This document shows positions 14,303-22,365 of a stretch of 22,487 bases of DNA, piece after piece. The number at the start of each line of letters is the position of its first letter. Position 1 is the stretch's first letter. A model generated the notes under the pieces. That model was not told where the DNA came from and did no database searches. It worked only from the letters and a program-made list of their open reading frames with translations. The DNA comes from Solirubrobacteraceae bacterium (GTDB lineage: Bacteria; Actinomycetota; Thermoleophilia; Solirubrobacterales; Solirubrobacteraceae), in NCBI GenBank assembly GCA_016462625.1, contig JAEMSV010000063.1, positions 1 through 22,487 of the forward strand. Direction: 5' to 3'. Both the position numbers and the translations under genes were made by a program.

Positions 14303-15256
14303 TCACCCCTTGCGCTTGGTGATCTCCTCGGCCGCGGCCGGCAGGACCTTGGTGAGGTCGCCCACGACGCCGAAGTCGACGAGCTCGAAGATCGGCGCCT
14401 CCTCGTCCTTGTTGACCGCGACGATGGTCTTGGAGGTCTGCATCCCGGCCCGGTGCTGGATGGCGCCGGAGATGCCGGTGGCGATGTAGAGCTGCGGCGA
14501 GACGGTCTTGCCGGTCTGGCCGATCTGGAACGCGTGCCCGATCCAGCCGGAGTCGACCGCGGCGCGCGAGGCTCCCACGGCGGCACCGAGGGAGTCGGCG
14601 AGCTGCTCGACGGGTGTGAAGTCACCGCCGGTGCCCCGGCCACCGGAGACCACGATCGCGGCCTCGGTGAGCTCGGGACGACCGGAGGCCTGCCGCGGCT
14701 GCGAGGCCACGATCTGCGCCTTCTTGGCCGAGTCGGAGATCGTCGCGGCGAACTCCTCGACGGTGCCCGCGCCCTCGGACTCCTCCGGTGCGGCGGAGTT
14801 GGGCTTGACGGTGATGATCGGGGTGCCCTGGGTGACCTTGGCGGTGACGGTGTAGTTGCCGGCGAACACGCTCTGGGTGGTCACGGGTCCCGCCTGCACG
14901 TCGACCGCGTCGGTGATCAGCCCGGACCCGAGCTTGATGGCCAGGCGGCCGCCGATCTCCTTGCCCTCGACGGTGGACGGGATGAGGATCGCCGCCGCCG
15001 AGCTCTTCTCGGCGAGCTGCTGCAGCGCCTCGGCCTTGGGGGCCACCAGGTAGCCCTTGATCTCGGCGTCGTCGACGACGTAGACCTTCTCGGCGCCGTA
15101 CTTCTTGACCTTGTCGGCCACCTCGGACGCCTTGTCGCTGCCGCCGATGAACACCGCCGACGGCTCGCCGAGCCGCTTGGCGATGGTCAGCAGCTCGTAG
15201 GTGGGCTTGCGGACGGCGCCGTCGACGTGGTCGATGAGGACGAGGACTTCAGACAT
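14303..15256 (-). CDS. etfA: electron transfer flavoprotein subunit alpha (317 aa)
   Basis: EtfA (FixB) binds FAD and, with EtfB, accepts electrons from acyl-CoA and related dehydrogenases for transfer to the quinone pool. The C-terminal FAD-binding domain shows [20 protein letters not shown], then the signature [16 protein letters not shown] and [23 protein letters not shown]. The N-terminal half is the usual adenine-nucleotide hydrolase-like fold. The length is normal. GGAAGGGA (15267-15274) lies 10 nt before the ATG. It follows etfB by 23 nt in the same operon. The strong hairpin at 14212-14243 lies downstream. Confidence 0.97.
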   Translation of the reverse strand: MSEVLVLIDHVDGAVRKPTYELLTIAKRLGEPSAVFIGGSDKASEVADKVKKYGAEKVYVVDDAEIKGYLVAPKAEALQQLAEKSSAAAILIPSTVEGKEIGGRLAIKLGSGLITDAVDVQAGPVTTQSVFAGNYTVTAKVTQGTPIITVKPNSAAPEESEGAGTVEEFAATISDSAKKAQIVASQPRQASGRPELTEAAIVVSGGRGTGGDFTPVEQLADSLGAAVGASRAAVDSGWIGHAFQIGQTGKTVSPQLYIATGISGAIQHRAGMQTSKTIVAVNKDEEAPIFELVDFGVVGDLTKVLPAAAEEITKRKG

Positions 15257-15279
15257 GACGTGGTGATCCCTTCCGGGGC

Positions 15280-16080
15280 TCAGATGAACTTCTTGGAGGC
15301 GAGGAACTCGGTCAGCGCGGTGGCGCCCGACCCGTCCTCGTCCTTGACGATCTCGCCCGCGGTGCGCGGCGGGCGCTCGGTCGTGTCCTCGACAGCCGTC
15401 CAGGCGGAGTCGAGCCCGACGTCACCGGCCTCGACGCCGATGTCGCTGAGCGACCACGTCTCCAGCGGCTTCTTCTTGGCCGCCATGATCCCCTTGAACG
15501 ACGGGTAGCGGGCCTCGCCCGACTGGTCGGTCACCGACAGGACCAGGGGCATCGTCGCGCCGATGACCTCGGTCGCGGTGTCGCCGTCGCGCTTGACCCG
15601 GACCTGGTCGCCCTGGCTCTCGATGACCGAGGCCATCGTGACCTGCGGAAGGTCGAGGCGCTCGGCGAGCATCGCCGGGACGACCATGCCGGCGCCGTCG
15701 GTGCTGGCCATGCCGCACACGACGAGGTCGACCTTGCTCTCGGCGCCGGCCTTCTCGATCGCCTTGGCCAGCACCAGCGAGGTGGCGGCGTAGTCGGAGC
15801 CCGCGATCGCGTCGTCGACGACGTGGATGCCCTGGTCGGCACCCATCTGGAGCGCCTTGCGCACCGCGTCGACCGCCTTCTCGGGACCCACGCTCAGTGC
15901 GGTGACGGTGACCTCGCCCTCCCCGGCCTTCTCCTTCAGCTGGAGGGCCTGCTCGACGGCGTACTCGTCGAGCTCGGAGAGGAGACCGTCGACGCCGACC
16001 CGGTCCACGGTCTTGTCGGACTCGAAGTGACGGTCGGCGGTGGCGTCAGGGACATGCTTCACACAGACGATGATGTTCAT
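15280..16080 (-). CDS. etfB: electron transfer flavoprotein subunit beta (266 aa)
   Basis: EtfB (FixA) is the AMP-binding partner of EtfA. It begins MNIIVCVKHVPDATADRHFE and has the DEYAVEQALQLKE helix. The recognition-loop region RYPSFKGIMAAKKKPLETW is the part that docks to acyl-CoA dehydrogenases in known ETFs. Length is typical. It is the first gene of etfBA, with a TAGCCT box 10 nt before the ATG. With the enoyl-CoA hydratase further upstream on the same strand it suggests fatty-acid or amino-acid acyl-CoA oxidation. Confidence 0.97.
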   Translation of the reverse strand: MNIIVCVKHVPDATADRHFESDKTVDRVGVDGLLSELDEYAVEQALQLKEKAGEGEVTVTALSVGPEKAVDAVRKALQMGADQGIHVVDDAIAGSDYAATSLVLAKAIEKAGAESKVDLVVCGMASTDGAGMVVPAMLAERLDLPQVTMASVIESQGDQVRVKRDGDTATEVIGATMPLVLSVTDQSGEARYPSFKGIMAAKKKPLETWSLSDIGVEAGDVGLDSAWTAVEDTTERPPRTAGEIVKDEDGSGATALTEFLASKKFI

Positions 16081-16090
16081 GGTGTCTCGG

Positions 16091-16096
16091 AGGCTA
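16091..16096 (-). promoter_or_regulatory. -10 box for etfBA
   Basis: TAGCCT on the minus strand ends 10 nt before the ATG at 16080, so the 5' leader would be only a few nucleotides. Confidence 0.45.
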
Positions 16097-16155
16097 CCGT
16101 CGGGTCACCGACCAGAAACACCAGCGGGAGCGAGGGCTTCCTCACACCATCGCTG

Positions 16156-16539
16156 TCAGGGTCGGACCAGTCGGTCCAGGATCCGGCCCACGACCAGCCA
16201 GACGACCGCGCCGATCCCCCAGTTGAACAGGGCGTTCTTGGTCTCGGCGTTCTCGCCGGTGAACTTCATGATCCCGTTGTCGATGGAGAAGACCCCGAGG
16301 TCGACGGCGTCCGCCCCGTCGAGGACGAACTGCACCAGGTTGTTGTCCTCGTTGGCGTCCAGGGCGACCAGGAGCGCACCGACCGCCAGGAACAGCGCCG
16401 CGACGACGAACAGCAGCCAGATCACCTGGGCGATGACCGCCCGGGCCTTGGCGACGCTCGCGCTGGCTCGGCCCGGCGTGCCGGAGGTGCCCGTCGCCGC
16501 TACGGCCTTCGTGTCCTTCGCGGACCCCTCAGACGCCAT
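16156..16539 (-). CDS. Hypothetical two-helix membrane protein (127 aa)
   Basis: I do not recognise a named family. The first 33 residues are Ala/Thr/Gly-rich and polar. A hydrophobic segment follows at about 36-60 (IAQVIWLLFVVAALFLAVGA), then a soluble loop with DNNLVQFVLDGADAVDLGVF and FTGENAETKNALFNWG. A second helix covers about 103-122 (GIGAVVWLVVGRIL), and the end is DRLVRP. GGGGAG sits directly before the ATG, which is closer than usual for a ribosome binding site. The gene is between etfB and the enoyl-CoA hydratase gene on the same strand, 50 nt after the latter. A conserved integral-membrane protein is likely; no function can be assigned. Confidence 0.78.
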   Translation of the reverse strand: MASEGSAKDTKAVAATGTSGTPGRASASVAKARAVIAQVIWLLFVVAALFLAVGALLVALDANEDNNLVQFVLDGADAVDLGVFSIDNGIMKFTGENAETKNALFNWGIGAVVWLVVGRILDRLVRP

Positions 16540-16569
16540 CTCCCCGCCCCACCCGTTCCACTGTCTGCG

Positions 16570-16597
16570 ACTCGCCTGCTACTCGCCTGCTACTTGC
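16570..16597. repeat. 11-bp tandem repeat, about 2.5 copies
   Basis: ACTCGCCTGCT occurs at 16570-16580 and again at 16581-16591, followed by a partial, altered third copy (ACTTGCC). The array overlaps the enoyl-CoA hydratase stop codon (16590-16592). Slippage is the simplest explanation. Confidence 0.75.
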
Positions 16598-17390
16598 CCT
16601 CGAACCGGGCCTTGCCGGGTCCCGACTCGATGAAGGATTGCATACCGGTGGCCCGGTCGGCGGTTGCGAAAAGCGCGGCGAACTGCGCACGCTCGATCTC
16701 GAGCCCGGACTCCAGGTCGACCTCGAGCCCGCGGTCGACGCTCTCCTTCGCGGCCCGCAGGGCATACGTCGCAGCGCCGGCGAACTGCTGCGCCCAGGCC
16801 ACGGCCTCCTCGTAGACGGCGGCCGGCGACTCGCCGGGCACCACCCGGTCGACCAGCCCCATCGCGAGCGCCTCGTCCGCGGCCACGAACCGGCCGGTGA
16901 AGATCAGGTCCTTGGCCTTGCTCGGCCCGACCAGGCGGCTCAGGCGCTGGGTGCCGCCGGCGCCGGGGATGATCCCGAGCAGGATCTCCGGCTGGCCGAG
17001 CACCGCCTTCTCGTGCGCGAACCGGACGTCGGCCGCCAGTGCCAGCTCGCAGCCCCCGCCGAGCGCGTAGCCGGTGATGGCGGCGACCACCGGCTTGGGG
17101 ATCCTGGCCACGGCGGTGACGGCCGACTGCACGGAGCCACCCAGCTTGACCATGTCGGCGTAGCCGAGCTCGGCCATCTCCTTGACGTCGTTGCCGGCCG
17201 CGAAGACCCGATCGCCGCCGTAGAGCACGACCGCCTTGACGTCGTCCCGCTCGGTCGCCTCGGCCGCGGCCGCGCGCAGCTCGGCCTGGACCTGGAGGCT
17301 GATGGCGTTCATCTTCGGCCGGTCGAGCCGGAGGGTGGCGACCCCGTCGGCGACCTCGAGGTGGACGAACTCTGCGGCGGTTTCGGTCAT
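16590..17390 (-). CDS. enoyl-CoA hydratase/isomerase family protein (266 aa)
   Basis: This is a crotonase-superfamily enzyme, probably hydrating 2-enoyl-CoA in beta-oxidation. The oxyanion-hole segments are FAAGNDVKEM and GYALGGGCELALAADV. The two catalytic glutamates are present at Glu115 (GGGCE) and Glu135 (GQPEILLG), and IIPGAGGTQRL follows, so true hydratase activity is plausible. Length is typical. ATG 17390 (MTETAAEFVHLEV) is chosen over the longer open frame because homologues start there. A three-codon ORF ends in its start codon (ATGA). The gene is divergent from glgX by 40 nt and shares a strand with etfBA. Confidence 0.94.
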   Translation of the reverse strand: MTETAAEFVHLEVADGVATLRLDRPKMNAISLQVQAELRAAAAEATERDDVKAVVLYGGDRVFAAGNDVKEMAELGYADMVKLGGSVQSAVTAVARIPKPVVAAITGYALGGGCELALAADVRFAHEKAVLGQPEILLGIIPGAGGTQRLSRLVGPSKAKDLIFTGRFVAADEALAMGLVDRVVPGESPAAVYEEAVAWAQQFAGAATYALRAAKESVDRGLEVDLESGLEIERAQFAALFATADRATGMQSFIESGPGKARFEGK

Positions 17391-17398
17391 GGCCGCAT
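17387..17398 (-). CDS. Candidate mini-ORF MRP overlapping the enoyl-CoA hydratase start
   Basis: An ATG at 17398, preceded at 4 nt by GGGGGGTGG, opens three codons (M-R-P). Its TGA overlaps the hydratase ATG as ATGA. The purine-rich site is better placed for this mini-ORF than for the hydratase (12 nt away), so reinitiation is possible. The evidence is positional only. Confidence 0.25.
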   Translation of the reverse strand: MRP

Positions 17399-17430
17399 GG
17401 TGCCACCCCCCGTGTAGTTGAATCTGGCAG

Positions 17431-19581
17431 GTGACCCCCGGACTCTGGCGCGCCCGTGGTGAGACCGCGCCGATCTGGCCGGGACGACACTTCCCGCTGG
17501 GGTCGACGTGGTCGGCCGAGGCGACCAACTTCGCGGTCTGGGCGCCGGAAGGGACGGCAGCCTGGGTCTGCCTGTTCGACGAGGACGGCGTGGAGACCCG
17601 GCACCGGCTCACCGAGCGCTCGCTGGGCATCTGGCACGGCGCCGTCCCCGGAGTCGCGGTGGGCACTCGCTACGGCTACCGGGTCGCGGGCCCCTGGGCG
17701 CCGGAGCACGGCCTGCGGTTCAACCCCGCGAAGCTGCTGCTCGACCCGTACGCGCGGGCCGTCAGCGGGGAGCTCCAGCACGTGCCCGCGGTGTTCGGGT
17801 ACGACCGGGACGCGCCCGCGGCGCGCGACGACGCCGACTCGGCGCCGTACGTCCCCAAGAGCGTCGTCGTCGACGACCGCTTCGACTGGGGCGACGACGC
17901 GCCCGTCCAGCGCCGGTGGCGCGACTCGGTGGTCTACGAGCTGCACGTGAAGGGCATGACCCAGCTGCACGACCGGGTGCCGGAGCACCTCCGGGGCACG
18001 TACGCCGGGCTCGCCACCCCTGCTGTCATCGACTACCTCCGCGATCTCGGGGTCACGGCGGTCGAGCTGCTCCCGGTGCACCAGTTCTGCACCGAGCCGG
18101 CCGTGGCCCGGCGCGGGCTGGTGAACTACTGGGGCTACAACTCCATCGGGTTCTTCGCCCCGCACGCCGCGTACTCGTCCGCCGGTGACCGGGGTGAGCA
18201 GGTCACGGAGTTCAAGCAGATGGTGAAGGCGTTCCACCAGGCCGGCCTCGAGGTGATCCTCGACGTCGTCTACAACCACACCGCCGAGGCAGGGACGGAC
18301 GGACCGACGCTGTCCTTCCGCGGGCTCGACGACAAGGTCTACCACCGGGTCTCCCCCGCCAAGGCCGGCGAGCCGTTCCCCGACACCTACTGGGACGTCA
18401 CCGGGTGCGGCAACACCCTCGACGCGGCGCACCCCTTCGCCCTGCGGATGATCCTCGACTCCCTGCGCTACTGGGTCACCGAGATGCACGTCGACGGCTT
18501 CCGCTTCGACCTGCTGTCGGCGCTGACCCGCACCGGCAAGGAGGTCGACATGGCCTCCCACCTGCTCGTCGCCATCGGCCAGGACCCGGTGCTCCGGCAC
18601 GTCAAGCTGGTCGCCGAGCCGTGGGACGCGTCCATGGACGGCTACCGGGTGGGCGAGTTCCCGCCGCCCTGGATCGAGTGGAACGACCAGTTCCGCGACG
18701 AGATCCGGGACTTCTGGCTGCGCGGCACCCCCGCCATCCGCAACGTCGCCACCCGGCTGGCCGGGTCGTCGGACCTGTACGCCGACGACGGCCGCTCGCC
18801 GTACGCGTCGGTCAACTTCGTCACCGCGCACGACGGCTTCACCGTGCGCGACCTGGTGAGCTACGACCACAAGCACAACGACGCCAACGGGGAGCACAAC
18901 CGCGACGGCACCGACAACAACCGGTCGTGGAACCACGGCGTCGAGGGCGAGACCGACGACGAGGAGATCATCCGGCTGCGGCGCCGCAGCGCGGCCAACC
19001 TGATGGCGACCCTGTGCCTGTCCAACGGGGTGCCGATGATCACCGCCGGCGACGAGCGCGGTCGCACCCAGCGCGGCAACAACAACCCCTACTGCCTGGA
19101 CGACGAGACCTCATGGGTCGACTGGCGGCCGGACGACGCGTGGCTCGACGTCTACGAGATCACCAAGGCCGCGCTGCGGCTCCGGCGCGACCACCCGGCG
19201 CTGCGCCAGCGGCACTGGTTCGAGGGCCGGCCCACCATCCGCGGCGGGCCCAAGGACCTGGCCTGGCTGCACCCCCAGGGCCGGGAGATGACCGGCGACG
19301 ACTGGCACGACCCCGCGCTCACCACGTTCGGGATGTTCGTCTCCGGCAACCCGCTGCGCTCCCCCGGCCCGCGCGGCGAGCAGCAGTTCGACAGGTCGTT
19401 CGTCATGTGGTTCAACGCCGGCCGCGAGCACGTCGCCATCACCCTGCCCGAGAACGACTGGGTCGAGACCGGCGAGGTCGTCCTCTCCACCGATCCCAAG
19501 CTGACGATGGGGACGCCGGTCAAGGCCGGCGACCGGCTGACGCTGCGGCGCCAGTCGGTGGTCGTCCTCAGAGAGACCTGA
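17431..19581 (+). CDS. glgX: glycogen debranching enzyme GlgX (716 aa)
   Basis: GlgX hydrolyses alpha-1,6 branch links of phosphorylase-trimmed glycogen. The N-terminal CBM48 domain covers about residues 15-110 (GSTWSAEATNFAVWAP). The GH13 barrel follows, with DVVYNHTAE (region I). The nucleophile is Asp360 (GFRFD), the acid/base is Glu396 (LVAEPWD), and the transition-state stabiliser is Asp468 (TAHDGF). The late signature TDNNRSWNHGVEG is GlgX-specific. Length is standard. It starts at GTG 17431 with only a weak upstream site (GGCAG); GAATCT 5 nt before the start could be a -10 box. It converges on glgP, which supplies the partner activity. Confidence 0.96.
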   Translation: MTPGLWRARGETAPIWPGRHFPLGSTWSAEATNFAVWAPEGTAAWVCLFDEDGVETRHRLTERSLGIWHGAVPGVAVGTRYGYRVAGPWAPEHGLRFNPAKLLLDPYARAVSGELQHVPAVFGYDRDAPAARDDADSAPYVPKSVVVDDRFDWGDDAPVQRRWRDSVVYELHVKGMTQLHDRVPEHLRGTYAGLATPAVIDYLRDLGVTAVELLPVHQFCTEPAVARRGLVNYWGYNSIGFFAPHAAYSSAGDRGEQVTEFKQMVKAFHQAGLEVILDVVYNHTAEAGTDGPTLSFRGLDDKVYHRVSPAKAGEPFPDTYWDVTGCGNTLDAAHPFALRMILDSLRYWVTEMHVDGFRFDLLSALTRTGKEVDMASHLLVAIGQDPVLRHVKLVAEPWDASMDGYRVGEFPPPWIEWNDQFRDEIRDFWLRGTPAIRNVATRLAGSSDLYADDGRSPYASVNFVTAHDGFTVRDLVSYDHKHNDANGEHNRDGTDNNRSWNHGVEGETDDEEIIRLRRRSAANLMATLCLSNGVPMITAGDERGRTQRGNNNPYCLDDETSWVDWRPDDAWLDVYEITKAALRLRRDHPALRQRHWFEGRPTIRGGPKDLAWLHPQGREMTGDDWHDPALTTFGMFVSGNPLRSPGPRGEQQFDRSFVMWFNAGREHVAITLPENDWVETGEVVLSTDPKLTMGTPVKAGDRLTLRRQSVVVLRET

Positions 19582-19655
19582 CCACCCTCACTGAACCGAA
19601 GCGGGCGAGCGCAGCGAACGTCGTCAGCGTCCCGGGGCCGAAGCTCGCGGGGGCA
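19582..19655. terminator. Short spacer between convergent glgX and glgP with weak inverted repeat
   Basis: GCGAGC (19605-19610) and GCTCGC (19643-19648) are complementary but 32 nt apart. No compact hairpin or T tract is present. Some termination signal is expected here, but none is clear. Confidence 0.2.
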
Positions 19656-22250
19656 TCAAGCAACAGCGACGACGCCCAGCTCCGCGACGCTCGTCAGCAG
19701 CGCGTTGCGCGGGATGACCCGCACCGTGTAGCCGAAGGCGCCGGAGCGGTCCAGCACGACGTCACCGTCGAACCGGAACCGGCCGCCGTCGTAGGACTCC
19801 GCGAGCGCGAGGTCCTCGACGGTGGTGTCGACCAGCTGGTCCGAGCTGTCGATCTTCCCGTGCACGACCTGGACGTGGACGTCGTCGGGCGTGAGCCCGC
19901 CGAGGGAGACGAACGAGCGGACCGACAGGGTCGCGCCGACCTCGGGGGCGTCACCGACGCCGCTGCTCTCGACGTGCTCGACGCGGACGTTCGGCCAGGC
20001 GGCGCGCACCTTCTTCTTCCACGCGGCGAGCTCGGCGGCACCGGTGTAGTCGGAGTTGAGCTCCCGGGCGTTGCCGGCCGCGGGGACGTAGAGCTGCCGG
20101 ACGTAGTCGCGGACCATCCGGGTGGCGAGCACCTTGGGACCGAGCGACTTCAGCGTGTGCCGGACCATCTCGAGCCACCGGGTGGGTACGCCGTCGTCGT
20201 CCACGTCGTAGAAGCGCGGCGCCACCTCGTTCTCGATGAGGTCGTAGAGGGACTCGGCCTCGAGGTCGTCGCGCTTGTCCTGGTCACCGACCCCGTCGGC
20301 CGACGGGATCGCCCAGCCGTTGTCGCCGTCGAACCACTCGTCCCACCAGCCGTCGAGGATCGACAGGTTGAGGCCGCCGTTGAGGGCTGCCTTCATGCCG
20401 GAGGTGCCGCAGGCCTCGTAGGGCCGAAGCGGGTTGTTGAGCCACACGTCGCAGCCGGGGTAGAGCGGCTGCGCCATCGCGATGTCGTAGTTGGGCAGGA
20501 ACACGATGCGGTGCCGGACCTCGGGGTCGTCGGCGAACCGGACGAGCTCCTGGATCAGCTTCTTGCCGCCGTCGTCCGCGGGGTGCGACTTGCCCGCGAT
20601 GATGAGCTGCACCGGCCGCTCGGGGTGCAGGAGCAGGCTCTTGAGCCGCGCGGGGTCGCGCAGCATCAGGGTGAGGCGCTTGTACGACGGCACCCGGCGG
20701 GCGAACCCGATGGTGAGCACGTCCGGGTCGAGGGCGGCGTCGATCCAGCCGAGCTCGGCGCTGGCCGCCCCGCGGTCCTGCCACGAGCGCCGCAGCCGGC
20801 GCCGGGCGTCGACGACCAGGCGCTCGCGGAGCAGCCGCTTGACCGCCCAGATGTCCTGGCTCGGCACCTTGTCGACGGCGCTCCAGAACGCCTCGACGTC
20901 GTCGCCCTCCGGGTCCGCGCCCTGGTCGGCCGCGAGCCGGATGACCTCGGGGGCGACCCAGGTGGGTGCGTGCACGCCGTTGGTGATGGACCCGATCGGC
21001 ACCTCGGCCTCGTCGAAGGCGGGCCAGAGGCCGTTGAACATCCCGCGGCTGACCTCGCCGTGCAGCTGCGAGACGCCGTTGGCGCGCTGGGCCAGCCGGA
21101 AGCCCATCACCGCCATGTTGAAGACCGAGGCGTCGCCGCCCTCGTAGTCCTCGGTGCCGAGGGCGAGGATCCGCTCGACCGGGACACCGGGGGTCGCGCC
21201 GGTGTCGCTGAAGTACTGCTCCACCAGGGAGCGGGGGAACCGGTCGATGCCGGCCGGCACCGGCGTGTGCGTCGTGAAGACCGTCGACGCGCGGCCCAGC
21301 TCCAGCGCGGTGTCGAAGTCGACCTGCGGGCCGCCGTCGGCGACGGTGAGCTCACGGATCCGCTCGAGGCCGAGGAAGCCGGCGTGGCCCTCGTTGGTGT
21401 GGAAGACCTCGGGCGCCGGCGCCCCGGTGATCCGGCTGTGGACGCGCAGCGCGCGGACGCCGCCGACGCCCAGCAGCAGCTCCTGCCGGAGCCGGTGCTC
21501 GCTGTTGCCGCCGTACAGCCGGTCGGTGACGTCCACGTAGTGGTCGGGGTTGCCCTCGACGTCGGTGTCGAGCATCAGCAGCGGCACCCGGCCCACGCTC
21601 GCGACCCAGATCCGCGCCACCAGCGGCGGCCCGCCCGGCAGGTCGATCGAGATCGTCGCGCGCGAGCCGTCGGGCTCACGGAGCAGCGAGATCGGCAGGC
21701 CGTCGGGGTCGAGGACCGGGTAGGTCTCCTGCTGCCAGCCCTCCCGGGACAGCGACTGCTTGAAGTAGCCGTGCCGGTAGAGCAGGCCGACGCCGACGAT
21801 CGGCACGCCCAGGTCGCTGGCGGCCTTGAGGTGGTCCCCGGCCAGGATGCCCAGGCCGCCGGAGTACTGGGGCAGCACCGCGGTGATCCCGAACTCCGGC
21901 GAGAAGTACGCGATCGCGGCCGGGCCGCCCGCCCTGTCGGCCTCCCCCGACACCCGCCGCTGGTACCAGCGGTCTCCGGAGAGGTACGCCGCCAGGTCGG
22001 CGCGGGCCGACGCCAACCGGTCCAGGAAACCGTCGTCGCCCGCGAGCTCGTCGAACCGGGCGCGGCTCACCGCGCCCAGCAGCTTGACCGGGTCACGACC
22101 GGTGGACTCCCACAGGTCGGGGTCGACGTCCCGGAAGACGCCCTGGGTGTCCGGGTGCCAGGACCAGCGCAGGTTCTGGGCCAGCTCACCGAGCGGGGCC
22201 AGCGCCGGGGGCAGGACGGGACGGACGGTGAATCGACCGATAGCACGCAC
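19656..22250 (-). CDS. glgP: alpha-glucan (glycogen) phosphorylase GlgP (864 aa)
   Basis: This GT35 enzyme releases glucose-1-phosphate from glycogen ends using pyridoxal phosphate. It belongs to the type with an N-terminal DUF3417 domain (about residues 10-120, LAQNLRWSWHPDTQ), close in length to mycobacterial GlgP. Conserved parts include YFSPEFGIT, the YSGGLGILAGDHLKAASDLG segment and HTNEGHAGFL. EACGTSGMKAALNGGLNLS carries the PLP lysine Lys620. The start is GTG 22250, 6 nt after TAGCGT with TTGGAT 17 bp upstream of that box, so the mRNA is leaderless. It faces glgX tail-to-tail and is divergent from an exported protein gene. Confidence 0.97.
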   Translation of the reverse strand: MRAIGRFTVRPVLPPALAPLGELAQNLRWSWHPDTQGVFRDVDPDLWESTGRDPVKLLGAVSRARFDELAGDDGFLDRLASARADLAAYLSGDRWYQRRVSGEADRAGGPAAIAYFSPEFGITAVLPQYSGGLGILAGDHLKAASDLGVPIVGVGLLYRHGYFKQSLSREGWQQETYPVLDPDGLPISLLREPDGSRATISIDLPGGPPLVARIWVASVGRVPLLMLDTDVEGNPDHYVDVTDRLYGGNSEHRLRQELLLGVGGVRALRVHSRITGAPAPEVFHTNEGHAGFLGLERIRELTVADGGPQVDFDTALELGRASTVFTTHTPVPAGIDRFPRSLVEQYFSDTGATPGVPVERILALGTEDYEGGDASVFNMAVMGFRLAQRANGVSQLHGEVSRGMFNGLWPAFDEAEVPIGSITNGVHAPTWVAPEVIRLAADQGADPEGDDVEAFWSAVDKVPSQDIWAVKRLLRERLVVDARRRLRRSWQDRGAASAELGWIDAALDPDVLTIGFARRVPSYKRLTLMLRDPARLKSLLLHPERPVQLIIAGKSHPADDGGKKLIQELVRFADDPEVRHRIVFLPNYDIAMAQPLYPGCDVWLNNPLRPYEACGTSGMKAALNGGLNLSILDGWWDEWFDGDNGWAIPSADGVGDQDKRDDLEAESLYDLIENEVAPRFYDVDDDGVPTRWLEMVRHTLKSLGPKVLATRMVRDYVRQLYVPAAGNARELNSDYTGAAELAAWKKKVRAAWPNVRVEHVESSGVGDAPEVGATLSVRSFVSLGGLTPDDVHVQVVHGKIDSSDQLVDTTVEDLALAESYDGGRFRFDGDVVLDRSGAFGYTVRVIPRNALLTSVAELGVVAVA

Positions 22251-22256
22251 CGGCGC

Positions 22257-22285
22257 ACGCTAGCGCGATTCTTTGAACGATCCAA
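22257..22285 (-). promoter_or_regulatory. Leaderless sigma70-type promoter of glgP
   Basis: On the minus strand TTGGAT (22280-22285) and TAGCGT (22257-22262) are separated by exactly 17 bp. The GTG follows after 6 nt. It is the best-formed promoter in the window. Confidence 0.65.
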
Positions 22286-22325
22286 GACATGGTCCACAAC
22301 GATCCGGGACCCGGTCCGATCCGGG
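22276..22325. promoter_or_regulatory. Candidate operator repeats upstream of glgP
   Basis: AACGATCC occurs at 22276-22283 and 22298-22305, 22 bp apart (about two helical turns). GATCCGGG occurs at 22301-22308 and 22318-22325. The first AACGATCC overlaps the glgP -35 hexamer, so a bound repressor could block it. The regulator is unknown. The repeats also lie upstream of the divergent exported-protein gene. Confidence 0.4.
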
Positions 22326-22365
22326 TCTCGCATAACGCCGGGCGTCCGCCGCCGTTGGGGCAGGC

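Noticed and set aside
17391..17666. N-terminal extension of the enoyl-CoA hydratase
   Set aside because: It would run over the glgX start, and homologous proteins begin at the ATG at 17390.
16579..18936. 785-aa minus-strand open frame over the hydratase and glgX
   Set aside because: The composition is typical of shadow translation and both underlying genes are certain.
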